A stretch of DNA of 64,000 nucleotides from Fidelibacterota bacterium 408169 (GCA_002256485.1 NNSG01000006.1:106685-170684); one strand, 5' to 3'. Positions 36,517 to 45,412 are shown, counted from the first letter of the stretch. Translations and numbers: made by a program. Notes: generated from the sequence alone by a model not told the origin.

Positions 36517-38258
36517 TGGCGCGTATCAGCCAGGAAACAATCGATAGAATTCGCAACTCCGCGGATATTGTAGATGTCGTATCCCAATATGTAAATCTCA
36601 AAAAACGTGGCCGTAATTTCTTTGGTCTGTGCCCTTTTCATGATGAGCGCACACCTTCTTTTAGCGTTGCTCCGGAAAAAGAGATTTACCATTGTTTTGG
36701 CTGCGGCGCAGGAGGTAGTGTATTCAATTTTATCATGGAGCACGAAAATCTTTCTTTTGTGGAAGCTGTTCAGCAATTAGGATTGCATTATGGAATTGAG
36801 GTGTCCCTTTCCGGCGAAAGCGGCTCAAAGAAATTTTTTACACAATTATATGAACTCCACGAAATTGCTGCTTCTGCTTACACCAAAAACTTGTTTTCTG
36901 ATCCCGGAAAAACTGCCTTGGATTATTTGCTCGAACGCGGTTTAACTGAAGAAACGCTGAAAGAATATCGCGTTGGCTTTGCGCCGGATGCTTGGGAATT
37001 TCTCACAGAAAAAGTGAAAGGGCAGGGCTATTCACGAGAAAGTGTAGATAAGTCAGGATTGTTCGGAAAAGGAAAACAAGGCGTCGTGGATCGATTTCGC
37101 TCCCGAATTATGTTTCCCATCATGAACCGCACTGGCAAAGTGATTGCGTTTGGTGGAAGGGTGTTTGATAGCGATGATCCGGCAAAATACATGAATTCCC
37201 CGGAAACACCTCTTTATCGTAAAAGTGAAGTTTTTTATGGTTATCACAAAACAGCTCCCGCTGTACGTAGTGCCGGATCGGCTGTAATGGTGGAAGGATA
37301 TATGGATTTTCTCCAATTGGTTCAGGTTGGAATCGAAAATGTATTAGCCGTTTCTGGCACGGCGTTTACCACAAAGCATGCAGTACAAATTGGCAAAATT
37401 ACCCAAAAAGTATATTTAGCTTATGATGGTGACGAAGCAGGGCAAAAGGCTTCGTTGCGAGCGGGATATGCCATGTTGCAAAACGCTATTGCAGCGTTGA
37501 TTGTACAGGTGCCTGAAGGATTGGATCCGGATGATTGGGTACGAAAAGAGGGTGGCGATGCTATTCGAACCGGTATTGAAAAAGCTATTCCGCTGTTAAA
37601 TTTTCATTTGGAAAAAACCGGCGCTATGGAACTCCCAGCTGTGGAACGTTCAAATTTGGTAAAGGAAATATTAGAAGAAATTGCTGGTGTTAATGATGGA
37701 ATCATTCGCGACGATTTGCTGCAAACGCTGGCAAATAAATTGAAAATAAATGAACAGGAAATGATCAAACAGTTTCAAAATGTTATCAACCGAAAGCGCA
37801 AACCACTCCAAATAGAAAAGTCTAAACCTGCAGAACCAACATTATTTACAACTGTTTCTCAAAAAGCCCAGATTGAGATTATCAGCGCCATGTTGACATC
37901 ATTTCGTGATGTAAAAAAGATTGTTGAGAAAAATATTAATCTTTTAACTGAACCTCTTTTGAATAAAACTGCCCAATTGCTTCTGGAACATAGATCCGGA
38001 ACGACAGCTGAAGTATTAGAAGAATTCAATAATAAGAAGGAACGTGAAACTGTTGCTGGTATTCTAATGATTGAAAACAAAGTTGATGATCCTATAACAG
38101 TCGTCCAAGAATGTATCCATACTTTAAAAACGCACCCCATTCGTGAAAAAATTCAACAAACGCGCCTGAAAATTCGAGAGCTAGAAGCTGCCGGGATAGA
38201 CAGCAGCGATTTGATTATGGAAGTAAGCCGACTGCACCAGCAGTTGCGATCAATTTAA
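36516..38258 (+). CDS. dnaG: DNA primase
   Basis: The 580-residue primase makes RNA primers for replication. The CHC2 zinc finger (CPFHDERTPSFSV...CFGCG, about 40-65) is followed by the catalytic core. The TOPRIM motifs are VEGYMDFLQL and LAYDGDEAGQKA. The C-terminal helicase-binding domain is shorter and diverged, as is common. ATG overlaps the cvpA stop. No rpoD or dnaB is adjacent. Confidence 0.95.
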   Translation: MARISQETIDRIRNSADIVDVVSQYVNLKKRGRNFFGLCPFHDERTPSFSVAPEKEIYHCFGCGAGGSVFNFIMEHENLSFVEAVQQLGLHYGIEVSLSGESGSKKFFTQLYELHEIAASAYTKNLFSDPGKTALDYLLERGLTEETLKEYRVGFAPDAWEFLTEKVKGQGYSRESVDKSGLFGKGKQGVVDRFRSRIMFPIMNRTGKVIAFGGRVFDSDDPAKYMNSPETPLYRKSEVFYGYHKTAPAVRSAGSAVMVEGYMDFLQLVQVGIENVLAVSGTAFTTKHAVQIGKITQKVYLAYDGDEAGQKASLRAGYAMLQNAIAALIVQVPEGLDPDDWVRKEGGDAIRTGIEKAIPLLNFHLEKTGAMELPAVERSNLVKEILEEIAGVNDGIIRDDLLQTLANKLKINEQEMIKQFQNVINRKRKPLQIEKSKPAEPTLFTTVSQKAQIEIISAMLTSFRDVKKIVEKNINLLTEPLLNKTAQLLLEHRSGTTAEVLEEFNNKKERETVAGILMIENKVDDPITVVQECIHTLKTHPIREKIQQTRLKIRELEAAGIDSSDLIMEVSRLHQQLRSI

Positions 38259-38453
38259 ATGTAGGTTAAGCTTCCAGTTTACCGGCCCTTTATTTGGCGG
38301 GCTTGACTGAAATGTACAGTGATTAATTGAAAAAGTATTATTTCGACAACCCCGTCTTAGGCCGGTAGGCAAGATAGTCGTTGTACATATAAAAACAGCT
38401 TTTATTGATGGAAATGAATAAATTTTATCAATATATAAAGGGCATCAAGAATA
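38259..38453 (+). other. Intergenic leader, possibly structured
   Basis: The 195 bp after dnaG contain short GC-rich inverted segments (CCGGCCC...GGCGGGC near 38281-38305, CCGGTAGG near 38361) in an AT background. There is no clear T-tail terminator. I cannot match it to a known RNA family. Confidence 0.3.
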
Positions 38454-38888
38454 ATTAAACAAAAAAATATATATTTAGTAAAACTGCTTATTATAGCGGC
38501 ACTTACAACGTCATCATTTGCTCAAAGCAGAACCGCCATAAGCATTGTCTGCGACACACCTGAAATCCCCATTTATGTTGATGGGCAGCTTATGGGCTAT
38601 ACTCCCTTGGACCAGGATGTTGATGTGCTGCCAGGCTGGCATACGGTCAGCTTTTTTCCCATTATCGATGATGGATATCTGGATACACGCAAAATATCTC
38701 GTGATATTTTACGAATGGGTACCCAGGATGTATTGGTGGAAGCGAGTGAAACGGTTTATGTCTCCATGGCCTACAGCAAGCTTGGCCAAGACATAGATGG
38801 CTATTATAATAGTGTCCGTACGGGAAACTATTTTGGATTCAGTATGATTATTGTGCTCATTTCAATATGGGTGTGGGCATATGTTTAA
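38454..38888 (+). CDS. PEGA-domain secreted protein with no canonical start codon
   Basis: The reading frame upstream of the in-frame ATG at 38592 stays open to a TAA at 38433. It encodes a good signal peptide (LVKLLIIAALTTSSFAQ) followed by a PEGA-type segment (IPIYVDGQLMGYTPL...). No ATG, GTG or TTG precedes the signal, only ATA (38451) or ATT (38454), behind AAAGGG. The 144-residue product ends in one transmembrane segment (SMIIVLISIWVWAYV). PEGA domains occur in surface proteins. Start at 38592 would cut the PEGA repeat, so I prefer the upstream start. Confidence 0.55.
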   Translation: MKQKNIYLVKLLIIAALTTSSFAQSRTAISIVCDTPEIPIYVDGQLMGYTPLDQDVDVLPGWHTVSFFPIIDDGYLDTRKISRDILRMGTQDVLVEASETVYVSMAYSKLGQDIDGYYNSVRTGNYFGFSMIIVLISIWVWAYV

Positions 38889-40479
38889 ATACGGTATATT
38901 ATTGCTATTCAGTACAATCTTGATAGGACAAACACAGGATACACTTGTAAAATATTTTCCAACAGATATTCAACGGTCTGAAATATTGAACAGTAAAGTA
39001 TCGGAAAAAGATGTAAAAGGAGAAGCCCATTTTAAATCCACATATTCCGAACAAGGAAAACTGTTGAAAGTGGAATATATCCCCGGGAAGAAAAAGGGCA
39101 GGGAAAAATTATCCGGTCTCAAATTATACTACGGTTACTGGGATATAGAAATACGTAATCTGGCCGATGGTTTAACCCGGGATCAGCTGGATGGGAAAAA
39201 CTATTATGAAGCCACTTTCAACAATAAGGGCCGCATAAAAACTGTAACATTTATTGATAGAAATAAGCGCAGATTATGGTCATATGTATTGAAATGGAAT
39301 AAGGCCGGAACGCAATCAAAATATAGCGTTGAGTTTCATGTTAGAGAACCGTTGACGCTTTTTGATGAATTTTTATACGCGGATGAATTGAGCGAAATGC
39401 GCCGAGGCTGGTCAGCAGAAATGCAGGAACGTGAAGATAATCGGCCACATACGGTAACAATAACAGATGAGCTGGGGCAGGTGTATTATTATTATACACT
39501 GCAGTACATGGATGGTGGAGAAAAAAGCCGCGTAAAAGAAATTATTATATCGGAATATTTTCGGGATGATTCTACGAAAGTGGGTAAACATAAGCTGTTT
39601 TATAATAAGAGAGAATATTTACAAAAAGCAGAGTATTTTGATAATACAGATAAACTTATTTATACGAATGTTTACAATTACAGTAATGCGCCTAAAGAAC
39701 TTATGCTGACGTCAACAGACAATCGTGGGAAATTGCTGGAAAAACGGATTATTCCCTTTTCAAATAAATATAAGCGGCGTCTGGGACCGCCGAAAGACAA
39801 GACCGGTTTGGCGGATGTTATGCTGTATTTAGATGTAACATCTGAAGGAGATTTACACAAATTGGTGCAATCTATTGAGAGCAAATTTGATGTAACAGTA
39901 GAAATGGATACACTTATTCAAAAGAATATTGTGGAAGTGGAGCCTGAAGTTGAAGTAAAAACAGAAGCAGTTGTATTGGATACGCCAAAAGTTGAAAAAT
40001 CAGATAAAATTGTTAAAAAATTCACAGCTGTTTTTAATATAAATAGAGAGATTATTGCCGGCAGTTATTTGGATAGCGGAAAAGTCAATACAATTGGTTT
40101 TGATTTAACGTTTCCATATAAATTGGAATTATTTTGGTTTAGTCTCCAAGGAGGATTAGGATTGGAATATGTTTCATTTAATTCAGGTGATAATGCCTGG
40201 GGCACATGGGTGTTTGTAGAGTCTGCTGATTTTATTCCATTTCCTTTTTTCCCCATTGTTATCAATAGTGGTTTAGGTAAAGTAGGTTCTGGATTAGGAT
40301 TACGTTCTGGAATTTATGCGGGCAGGGAAATCGGGCCGGTAAAATTGGCTGTTGGCACAAACGCTGTTATATTGAACAATATAGATGGGACAAATAATGT
40401 AACAGGTTATTTAGCCGGAAATGTTTCAATAATGTATCCTTTTAATTTCCCCCAGATTCGTATTCCATTTAAGTGGTAG
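38881..40479 (+). CDS. Secreted hypothetical protein with C-terminal barrel-like region
   Basis: From ATG 38881 the protein has 532 residues: a signal peptide (YGILLLFSTILIGQ), then about 270 residues of repeated strands resembling MORN/antitoxin-like YD-type repeats (YYEATFNNKGRIKTV, YYYYTLQYMDGGEK, LFYNKREYLQKAEYFDN). A linker follows, then a region of amphipathic strands ending in IRIPFKW, which could be an outer-membrane barrel. No catalytic motif is seen. It overlaps the PEGA ORF by 8 bp. Function is unknown. Confidence 0.6.
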   Translation: MFKYGILLLFSTILIGQTQDTLVKYFPTDIQRSEILNSKVSEKDVKGEAHFKSTYSEQGKLLKVEYIPGKKKGREKLSGLKLYYGYWDIEIRNLADGLTRDQLDGKNYYEATFNNKGRIKTVTFIDRNKRRLWSYVLKWNKAGTQSKYSVEFHVREPLTLFDEFLYADELSEMRRGWSAEMQEREDNRPHTVTITDELGQVYYYYTLQYMDGGEKSRVKEIIISEYFRDDSTKVGKHKLFYNKREYLQKAEYFDNTDKLIYTNVYNYSNAPKELMLTSTDNRGKLLEKRIIPFSNKYKRRLGPPKDKTGLADVMLYLDVTSEGDLHKLVQSIESKFDVTVEMDTLIQKNIVEVEPEVEVKTEAVVLDTPKVEKSDKIVKKFTAVFNINREIIAGSYLDSGKVNTIGFDLTFPYKLELFWFSLQGGLGLEYVSFNSGDNAWGTWVFVESADFIPFPFFPIVINSGLGKVGSGLGLRSGIYAGREIGPVKLAVGTNAVILNNIDGTNNVTGYLAGNVSIMYPFNFPQIRIPFKW

Positions 40480-40592
40480 TAACTTGATGTGAATTATACT
40501 CTACCTTTTTAAATTAAAGATTTACTACCAAATCATTTTTATAATTCACTATAATTTTCACCATTAAATTGTCTAAATTATTTATCAGACTT

Positions 40593-40961
40593 ATGGATAA
40601 TAGAACAGAAACAATAATTAACCGCTTATTGTGGGATTATGAAATAAATCCAAACGATGTACTGGGCGTCTTACGAGGGGGAAAAAAGAAATGTGCTCAT
40701 TGGGACTTTGAACATATTCTATTACGTATGCTGGAAAGATTAAACTGGTATGATATATTATATATTTTGGGTAAAGAAAAAATCAAAAATAATTTAACTC
40801 CGTCTATTATTTCAAAAATCCATAATAAAGACCAAAAAAAACGATATGAATATATCCGCAGAGTATTACATAAAGAACCTGTATCCTATACAGAATGGGG
40901 TCCTGAATTTAGTAAAAGAATCCGGAACACCCTTTTTTCTGACCGGTGGTACGGCACTTAG
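40593..40961 (+). CDS. Probable antitoxin partner of AbiEii-type toxin
   Basis: The 122-residue helical protein (ATG 40593; a TTG at 40569 would add eight residues) has NRLLWDYEINPNDVL, FEHILLRMLERLNWYDILYILGKEKI and a terminal RNTLFSDRWYGT. Proteins of this form precede AbiEii-type nucleotidyltransferase genes in many genomes (from memory). Its last 116 bp overlap the toxin gene in another frame. A role as antitoxin is inferred from position only. Confidence 0.6.
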   Translation: MDNRTETIINRLLWDYEINPNDVLGVLRGGKKKCAHWDFEHILLRMLERLNWYDILYILGKEKIKNNLTPSIISKIHNKDQKKRYEYIRRVLHKEPVSYTEWGPEFSKRIRNTLFSDRWYGT

Positions 40962-41541
40962 TCGTTTCTATTACAATCACCGCTATTCAGATGATTTAGA
41001 TTTTTTTGTCCATAATGACAATAATTATTCTGCTTATGTAAAGTCAATCATTTTGCTTATGACAAAATCAGAGACGATGTCAGTTGATAAATCGCAAATT
41101 ACTTTAGGAGAATCATACTCCAGATTAATAGTGAAATCGGAATTTGATACTCAAACAGAATTACAACTTGATTTTATAAATGATGTTGCCAGTCATTATG
41201 GCGGCTATCTTGATCATCCTGAAGCAGGAAAAATTGATGGGTGGGAAAATATCCTTACCAACAAACTCACTGCGCTTTTTAGATCTGAACCGAAAGATAT
41301 GGTTGATATTTGGATGATTGCTAATAATCAATCGTTTAAGTGGGAAGAAATTGTCTTAGCAGCCAAATCCAAAGAAGTCGGAATAGAACCGGATATTTTG
41401 AATCGTATTCTAAAATCATTTCCTATTTCAAGTTTAGATACAATCAAATGGGTAAAAAAGCCGGACCCCTCTGAATTTTCATCTGATATAAATTGTATGG
41501 CTGAAGATATTTTATACGGAAGTCAAAACAGTCTGCATTAA
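40846..41541 (+). CDS. AbiEii/AbiGii-type nucleotidyltransferase toxin
   Basis: The 231-residue protein has the DUF1814-type core: FFLTGGTALSRFY (about 30-42), then HRYSDDLDFF with the metal-binding Asp pair. LQLDFINDV and DGWENILTNKLTALFRSEPKDMVDIW follow. In type IV toxin-antitoxin systems such proteins act as GTP-binding nucleotidyltransferases. The conserved block LYPIQNGVLNLV begins only 12 residues in, so the start at 40846, inside the upstream gene, appears real. Confidence 0.82.
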   Translation: MNISAEYYIKNLYPIQNGVLNLVKESGTPFFLTGGTALSRFYYNHRYSDDLDFFVHNDNNYSAYVKSIILLMTKSETMSVDKSQITLGESYSRLIVKSEFDTQTELQLDFINDVASHYGGYLDHPEAGKIDGWENILTNKLTALFRSEPKDMVDIWMIANNQSFKWEEIVLAAKSKEVGIEPDILNRILKSFPISSLDTIKWVKKPDPSEFSSDINCMAEDILYGSQNSLH

Positions 41542-41652
41542 CCCTGTATTTTTGCCATGAACACATAAAATTTACCTAGTATTTTGGCCATATAATTCGA
41601 AATTTTACTTTTTGAGCATAAGGCTCCCAATGTGTGAAACATTTTAACCAAT

Positions 41653-41690
41653 AAAAAACCCCGCCAGTTTCCCAGCGGGGTTTTTTGTTT
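41653..41690. terminator. Bidirectional terminator
   Basis: AAAAAACCCCGC and GCGGGGTTTTTT form a strong stem with a 10-nt loop. It separates the convergent AbiEii and TonB-receptor genes and can work both ways. Confidence 0.9.
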
Positions 41691-41706
41691 TAACTAAACA
41701 AGAAGT

Positions 41707-44562
41707 TTAGAATTGTACTGAAATACCAAAGTTCATATATCTTGGTGAACCAAGAAAAACTTCGGCTCTTTCGGCAGAATGGTTATTAATGGTGTTTCCA
41801 TCTGCATCTTTGATTTTGAATCCGTTGTATTGGCTTTGATCAGTTGCATCCTGGACATACACATCATCTAATGCATTAAATATATGAGCAAATGCTTGGA
41901 GATTTAAACCGCCAATGGATGGTAGATCATAGGTTACATGGGCATCCATTTTTGAATAATCCGGTGCCATCCAAACTTGATCTCTGTCTGCATCAGTATC
42001 ATCACCGCTATACTCCCGAGCGGATGGACCCCAGTCAGAGTAATTATCATCATACATATTGTATGATATATTTGCTCTTAAACCGGGGATAGGTGTCAAT
42101 GTTACGCCAAAAGCGTAGGCCGTTTGGGGCATATCACCCACCATTAATCCATCAAGTGCATAGTCATAGGTTGTTGTTATTTGACCAATAACTTGACCTT
42201 CTTCGTTGAATTCGTCTTCCTGGTAATCACCGGAAGCATCGCCTACAAATTTCCAGTTACCAATACTTATAGCAGCATTAATACTTAACATCGACATTAA
42301 CCGTGCTTCAGCTTCAATTTCAATACCGCTGTGGTTTTGGTTTACGCCTGAAAGGAAAATGACATCTGTATCACCGCTGGATCCTTGACCTGATGTAACT
42401 GATTTTGTCAAGTTACGGTCTTTCCAGTCTGTGCTGTAATAACTTGCTTTAACAGCCATATTTCCTGAACTGTAATTCACACCCGCTTCTAAGCTTTGGA
42501 ATTTTTCATTTGCAGGGTCTGAAGCAACCGTTCCATCAAAATAAATAACATTATCCATGATAGGTGGTTTTTCCACAATACCAAAGTTTCCAAAGAGACT
42601 TAAATTCTCATTGAGATCATACATAGCGCCTGTTTTGAATTGTATGGCTCCAATAGGATCAGCTACTATTTTTTCATCAGCTACAGTGAAGTGATCCTGG
42701 TAGGAATAGGAAATAGATGACCAGCCAGCCATACCATAGAGATTTAATGGACCTGCAGAATAATTACCTTGTGCAAAAAAGCCAAGCCAGTCAACGGTTG
42801 TTTCATTATGATAAGCAATAATATCACCGAGACCAACTTGTTTGCCGTCAGGTGCATTATCATCAGCATAATCAACATAGTACGAACCACCCATTAAGTC
42901 GCGGACTTCACGGGCATGTTCAATACCGGCTGAACGCCAGTCAAGACCAACCTGCAGTTTCAAGGCATCGCTCAAGTCAATATTGAGCTTGGAAATAGCC
43001 CCAATCGTACTTTGACGGTTAATACTGTTTCTCAAAATACCAACTGATTGACCGCCTGCAGCGTCCCTTGCAATAGCTGTTTTGTCTACATAAACGGTAT
43101 CTGCACTACCTGAATTATAATCAATGAGTGTATTCCAATCACGTGTCCACGGACCGCTTCCATAGTAGAATTTATAATCATCATCACCGAGGTTGCCGTC
43201 TGCATCCATGGTTGGTATTTTACCGTATGTACCGGTACCACCACCTGAACCACCAGACCAATAGAGAATTGAAGAAAGTCTCATATTGTCACTTATGGTT
43301 AAGAAATGATTCAAGTTAACAAGCGGTTTATGGAAAAAGTTTTCTCTTTCATTCAGAAAGTTGGCATCATGGCGCTCTGTTTCACGGTCACCATACATAT
43401 ACCAATACTGTTTCCCTGAATATGAAGAATTGATAGGTGACCAGTTTTGGTTGAATGTGCGTCCTGCAATTGATCCATCCTCTTGATCAAATTGGGAAGA
43501 ATATTCTTCCCAATCACTTTTGCCGTCTTCATCACTATCTCTACCTTCCAATGTTGATTTCCCCACAACAGTAGCAGCAAAATCACTATCATAAGCATAG
43601 ATATTTTGCTTATACAGATTTTGGCCATGACGTTGAGGAGCGCCAATTGCATAGAGTTCGAAACGATTACTTTCATTCATTTGGTAGCTTGCACCAAAAT
43701 AGTAAGCCCATGCATCTGTCCATGTTTTATCAATGATACCATCACCTGTTTTGCGAACGATGGTTGTACTAAAAGCCATATTATCATTGATCAAACCAGT
43801 ATTTAGGTTGATTGTAGTTTTCACGAATCCACCATCTCCCAATTCCTGTTTGAATTTTCCACCACGTGAATGTGCTGTCGGGTCTGTAAGAATATTCATG
43901 GTACCGCCAATGGAAGGGGTAGCCAGGTTTACAGCGCTCAAACCACGCTGCATCTGGATGGACTGTGAAGCATCGCCAACACCGTCCCAGTTGGACCAAT
44001 AGACCCATCCGTTTTCCATATCGTTTTGGGGTACACCGTTAATCATAACGGCAACATTTCGTTGATTAAAACCGCGAACATTAATACGTGCATCTCCGGC
44101 ACCACCACCCTGCTGGGTAGCGTAAACGCTGGGGGTCAAGTTCAATGCCATGGGAATATCCTGTGAACCCAAGCGGAATTCCATATCTGCTTTAGTTACG
44201 TTGGTATAAGCAACAGGTGTTTTTTCATCAGCTCGTGAAGCCAAAACTTCTAAAGCTGATAACTGGATAGCAGAAGCTTCCAGAGAAAAATTCACTGTTG
44301 CAGCTGCTGTCGCACTCGCGCTGGTATATCCAATCATCGAGGCCGTTATGGTTGCGCCTGCAGGTACGTTGGCAATGGAATAATTTCCACCGGCATCTGC
44401 GGCAGCTCCCAGGTCAGTTCCTTCTATAACCACATTTGCGCCAGGGAGAGCATTACCGGTGGCAGCATCAGATACTGTACCGGAAACAGTCGTTTGGGCA
44501 AACAGGGTTAGAGGAAGGAGTAAAGACACAAGAAGCATGGGGTATCGTTTATTACGATTCAT
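41707..44562 (-). CDS. TonB-dependent receptor with carboxypeptidase-regulatory-like N-terminus
   Basis: From ATG 44562 (AAGGAGA 8 nt before) the receptor has 951 residues: a signal peptide (about 1-23), a CarboxypepD-regulatory-like domain (TVSGTVSDAATGNALPGANVVIEG). A plug domain follows (INVRGFNQRNVAVMINGVPQND), then a large 22-strand barrel ending in SVQF. Such receptors import large or scarce substrates with TonB energy. No SusD-like gene is adjacent, so a glycan role cannot be claimed. An in-frame ATG at 44598 is less likely because it precedes the Shine-Dalgarno. Confidence 0.92.
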   Translation of the reverse strand: MNRNKRYPMLLVSLLLPLTLFAQTTVSGTVSDAATGNALPGANVVIEGTDLGAAADAGGNYSIANVPAGATITASMIGYTSASATAAATVNFSLEASAIQLSALEVLASRADEKTPVAYTNVTKADMEFRLGSQDIPMALNLTPSVYATQQGGGAGDARINVRGFNQRNVAVMINGVPQNDMENGWVYWSNWDGVGDASQSIQMQRGLSAVNLATPSIGGTMNILTDPTAHSRGGKFKQELGDGGFVKTTINLNTGLINDNMAFSTTIVRKTGDGIIDKTWTDAWAYYFGASYQMNESNRFELYAIGAPQRHGQNLYKQNIYAYDSDFAATVVGKSTLEGRDSDEDGKSDWEEYSSQFDQEDGSIAGRTFNQNWSPINSSYSGKQYWYMYGDRETERHDANFLNERENFFHKPLVNLNHFLTISDNMRLSSILYWSGGSGGGTGTYGKIPTMDADGNLGDDDYKFYYGSGPWTRDWNTLIDYNSGSADTVYVDKTAIARDAAGGQSVGILRNSINRQSTIGAISKLNIDLSDALKLQVGLDWRSAGIEHAREVRDLMGGSYYVDYADDNAPDGKQVGLGDIIAYHNETTVDWLGFFAQGNYSAGPLNLYGMAGWSSISYSYQDHFTVADEKIVADPIGAIQFKTGAMYDLNENLSLFGNFGIVEKPPIMDNVIYFDGTVASDPANEKFQSLEAGVNYSSGNMAVKASYYSTDWKDRNLTKSVTSGQGSSGDTDVIFLSGVNQNHSGIEIEAEARLMSMLSINAAISIGNWKFVGDASGDYQEDEFNEEGQVIGQITTTYDYALDGLMVGDMPQTAYAFGVTLTPIPGLRANISYNMYDDNYSDWGPSAREYSGDDTDADRDQVWMAPDYSKMDAHVTYDLPSIGGLNLQAFAHIFNALDDVYVQDATDQSQYNGFKIKDADGNTINNHSAERAEVFLGSPRYMNFGISVQF

Positions 44563-44747
44563 TCTGTTCTCCTTGGTTTTTGATTGAAGTTTATTCAATG
44601 TTTTTCGGTGAGGGGGTATGTGGTGTTTATATAGTTTTCATACCTAATCTCAATCTTATTTACTCTTCAAAAGAGCGAGATGAATTTCAGGTAAAAAAGA
44701 TTTAATAGGCAAGAGGAATTATAACCATAGAAGTATATAAAAGTAAG

Positions 44748-44807
44748 TGGGCGATGAGGGACTTGAACCCCCGACTTTCCCGACATGGAATGTCGGGACG
44801 CTCTGAC
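44748..44807 (-). pseudogene. 5'-truncated tRNA remnant
   Basis: Read on minus, the segment ends GGGGGTTCAAGTCCCTC and ATCGCCC plus A, a complete T arm and 3' acceptor strand. The 5' acceptor (expected GGGCGAT) and most of the D arm are missing, replaced by the end of the GIY-YIG gene. The anticodon-arm position holds a 21-nt near-perfect palindrome (TCCCGACAT, 3 nt, ATGTCGGGA). A tRNA-Gly(TCC) reading of the loop is possible but not credible. Confidence 0.65.
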
Positions 44808-45068
44808 TTAATAGAACGTTTTTCCGTGTTTTTTCAAATAACTTAATACTCTGTCTTTTCGTTTAAATGATTTCAATTTCTTTTCCAGCTTCATTGCTTC
44901 ATTTCTTGATTTGGTTTCAATAAACCCCATTAAAGTCCATGGTCCACGGTTTTTTGTTGATTTTGATCTACCTTCATTATGTTCATTTAATCTCCGTTTA
45001 ACATCATCTGAAAATCCAATATATATTCTTCCACTTATTTGACTTTCAAGGACATAAACATAGAACAT
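44808..45068 (-). CDS. GIY-YIG nuclease-family protein, fused to tRNA-Val 3' end
   Basis: This 86-residue single-domain protein has YVYVLES, the YIG-type IYIGFSDDVKRRLNEHN with catalytic Arg, and STKNRGPWTLMGF, as in the UPF0213/YhbQ-like group. It has no extra DNA-binding domain. Its ATG is 2 nt after the discriminator base of tRNA-Val on the same strand, so it must lie in the tRNA transcript. Its end runs into a truncated tRNA. The same arrangement occurs at 60742. Confidence 0.88.
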   Translation of the reverse strand: MFYVYVLESQISGRIYIGFSDDVKRRLNEHNEGRSKSTKNRGPWTLMGFIETKSRNEAMKLEKKLKSFKRKDRVLSYLKKHGKTFY

Positions 45069-45070
45069 TG

Positions 45071-45144
45071 TGGGCGCTATTGGACTTGAACCAACGGCCT
45101 CTGCCGTGTGAAGGCAGCGCTCTGACCAACTGAGCTAAGCGCCC
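45071..45144 (-). tRNA. tRNA-Val (CAC)
   Basis: On minus, acceptor strands GGGCGCT/AGCGCCC pair fully. The D arm TAGCTCAGTTGGTCAGAGC, the anticodon stem CTGCC/GGCAG with loop TTCACAC (anticodon CAC), and the T arm with TTCAAGT are all present. The discriminator is A; CCA is not encoded (ACA follows, then ATG of the GIY-YIG gene). Confidence 0.92.
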
Positions 45145-45344
45145 AATTCTTTTTCAATTAACATAATTAGGGTGAAGTTGGTCAAGACCAACTGCCTGTC
45201 CCGCACACCGAAACAGAGTGTAGGTGTCGGGAAGCTAAGCGCCCAATTCTTTTTCAATTAACATAATTAGGGTGAAGTTGGTCAAGACCAACTGCCTGTC
45301 CCGCACACCGGAAGAGAGAGTAGGTGTCGGGAAGCTAATCGCCC
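45133..45344. repeat. 100-bp tandem repeat containing tRNA 5' fragments
   Basis: A 100-bp unit is present at 45133-45232 and again at 45233-45332, with a short third start to about 45344. Each unit begins with the 12-nt 5' end of the tRNA-Val gene (AGCTAAGCGCCC on plus). It then carries a hairpin (GTTGGTC/GACCAAC) and an imperfect inverted repeat (TCCCGCACACC/GGTGTCGGGA). The two units differ at only a few positions. Confidence 0.88.
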
Positions 45345-45412
45345 GAAAAAGCTTTTATTAAATTACTAAGGGGGGGCAAATTTATCTGTCTAAAAAATAC
45401 ATTCCAAGAACC

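Noticed and set aside
38545..38796. Alternative frame over the PEGA ORF
   Set aside because: Cys/Trp-rich random sequence; the frame with signal peptide and PEGA segment is more credible.
44748..44807. Functional tRNA-Gly (TCC)
   Set aside because: No 5' acceptor strand or complete D arm exists; a cloverleaf cannot form.
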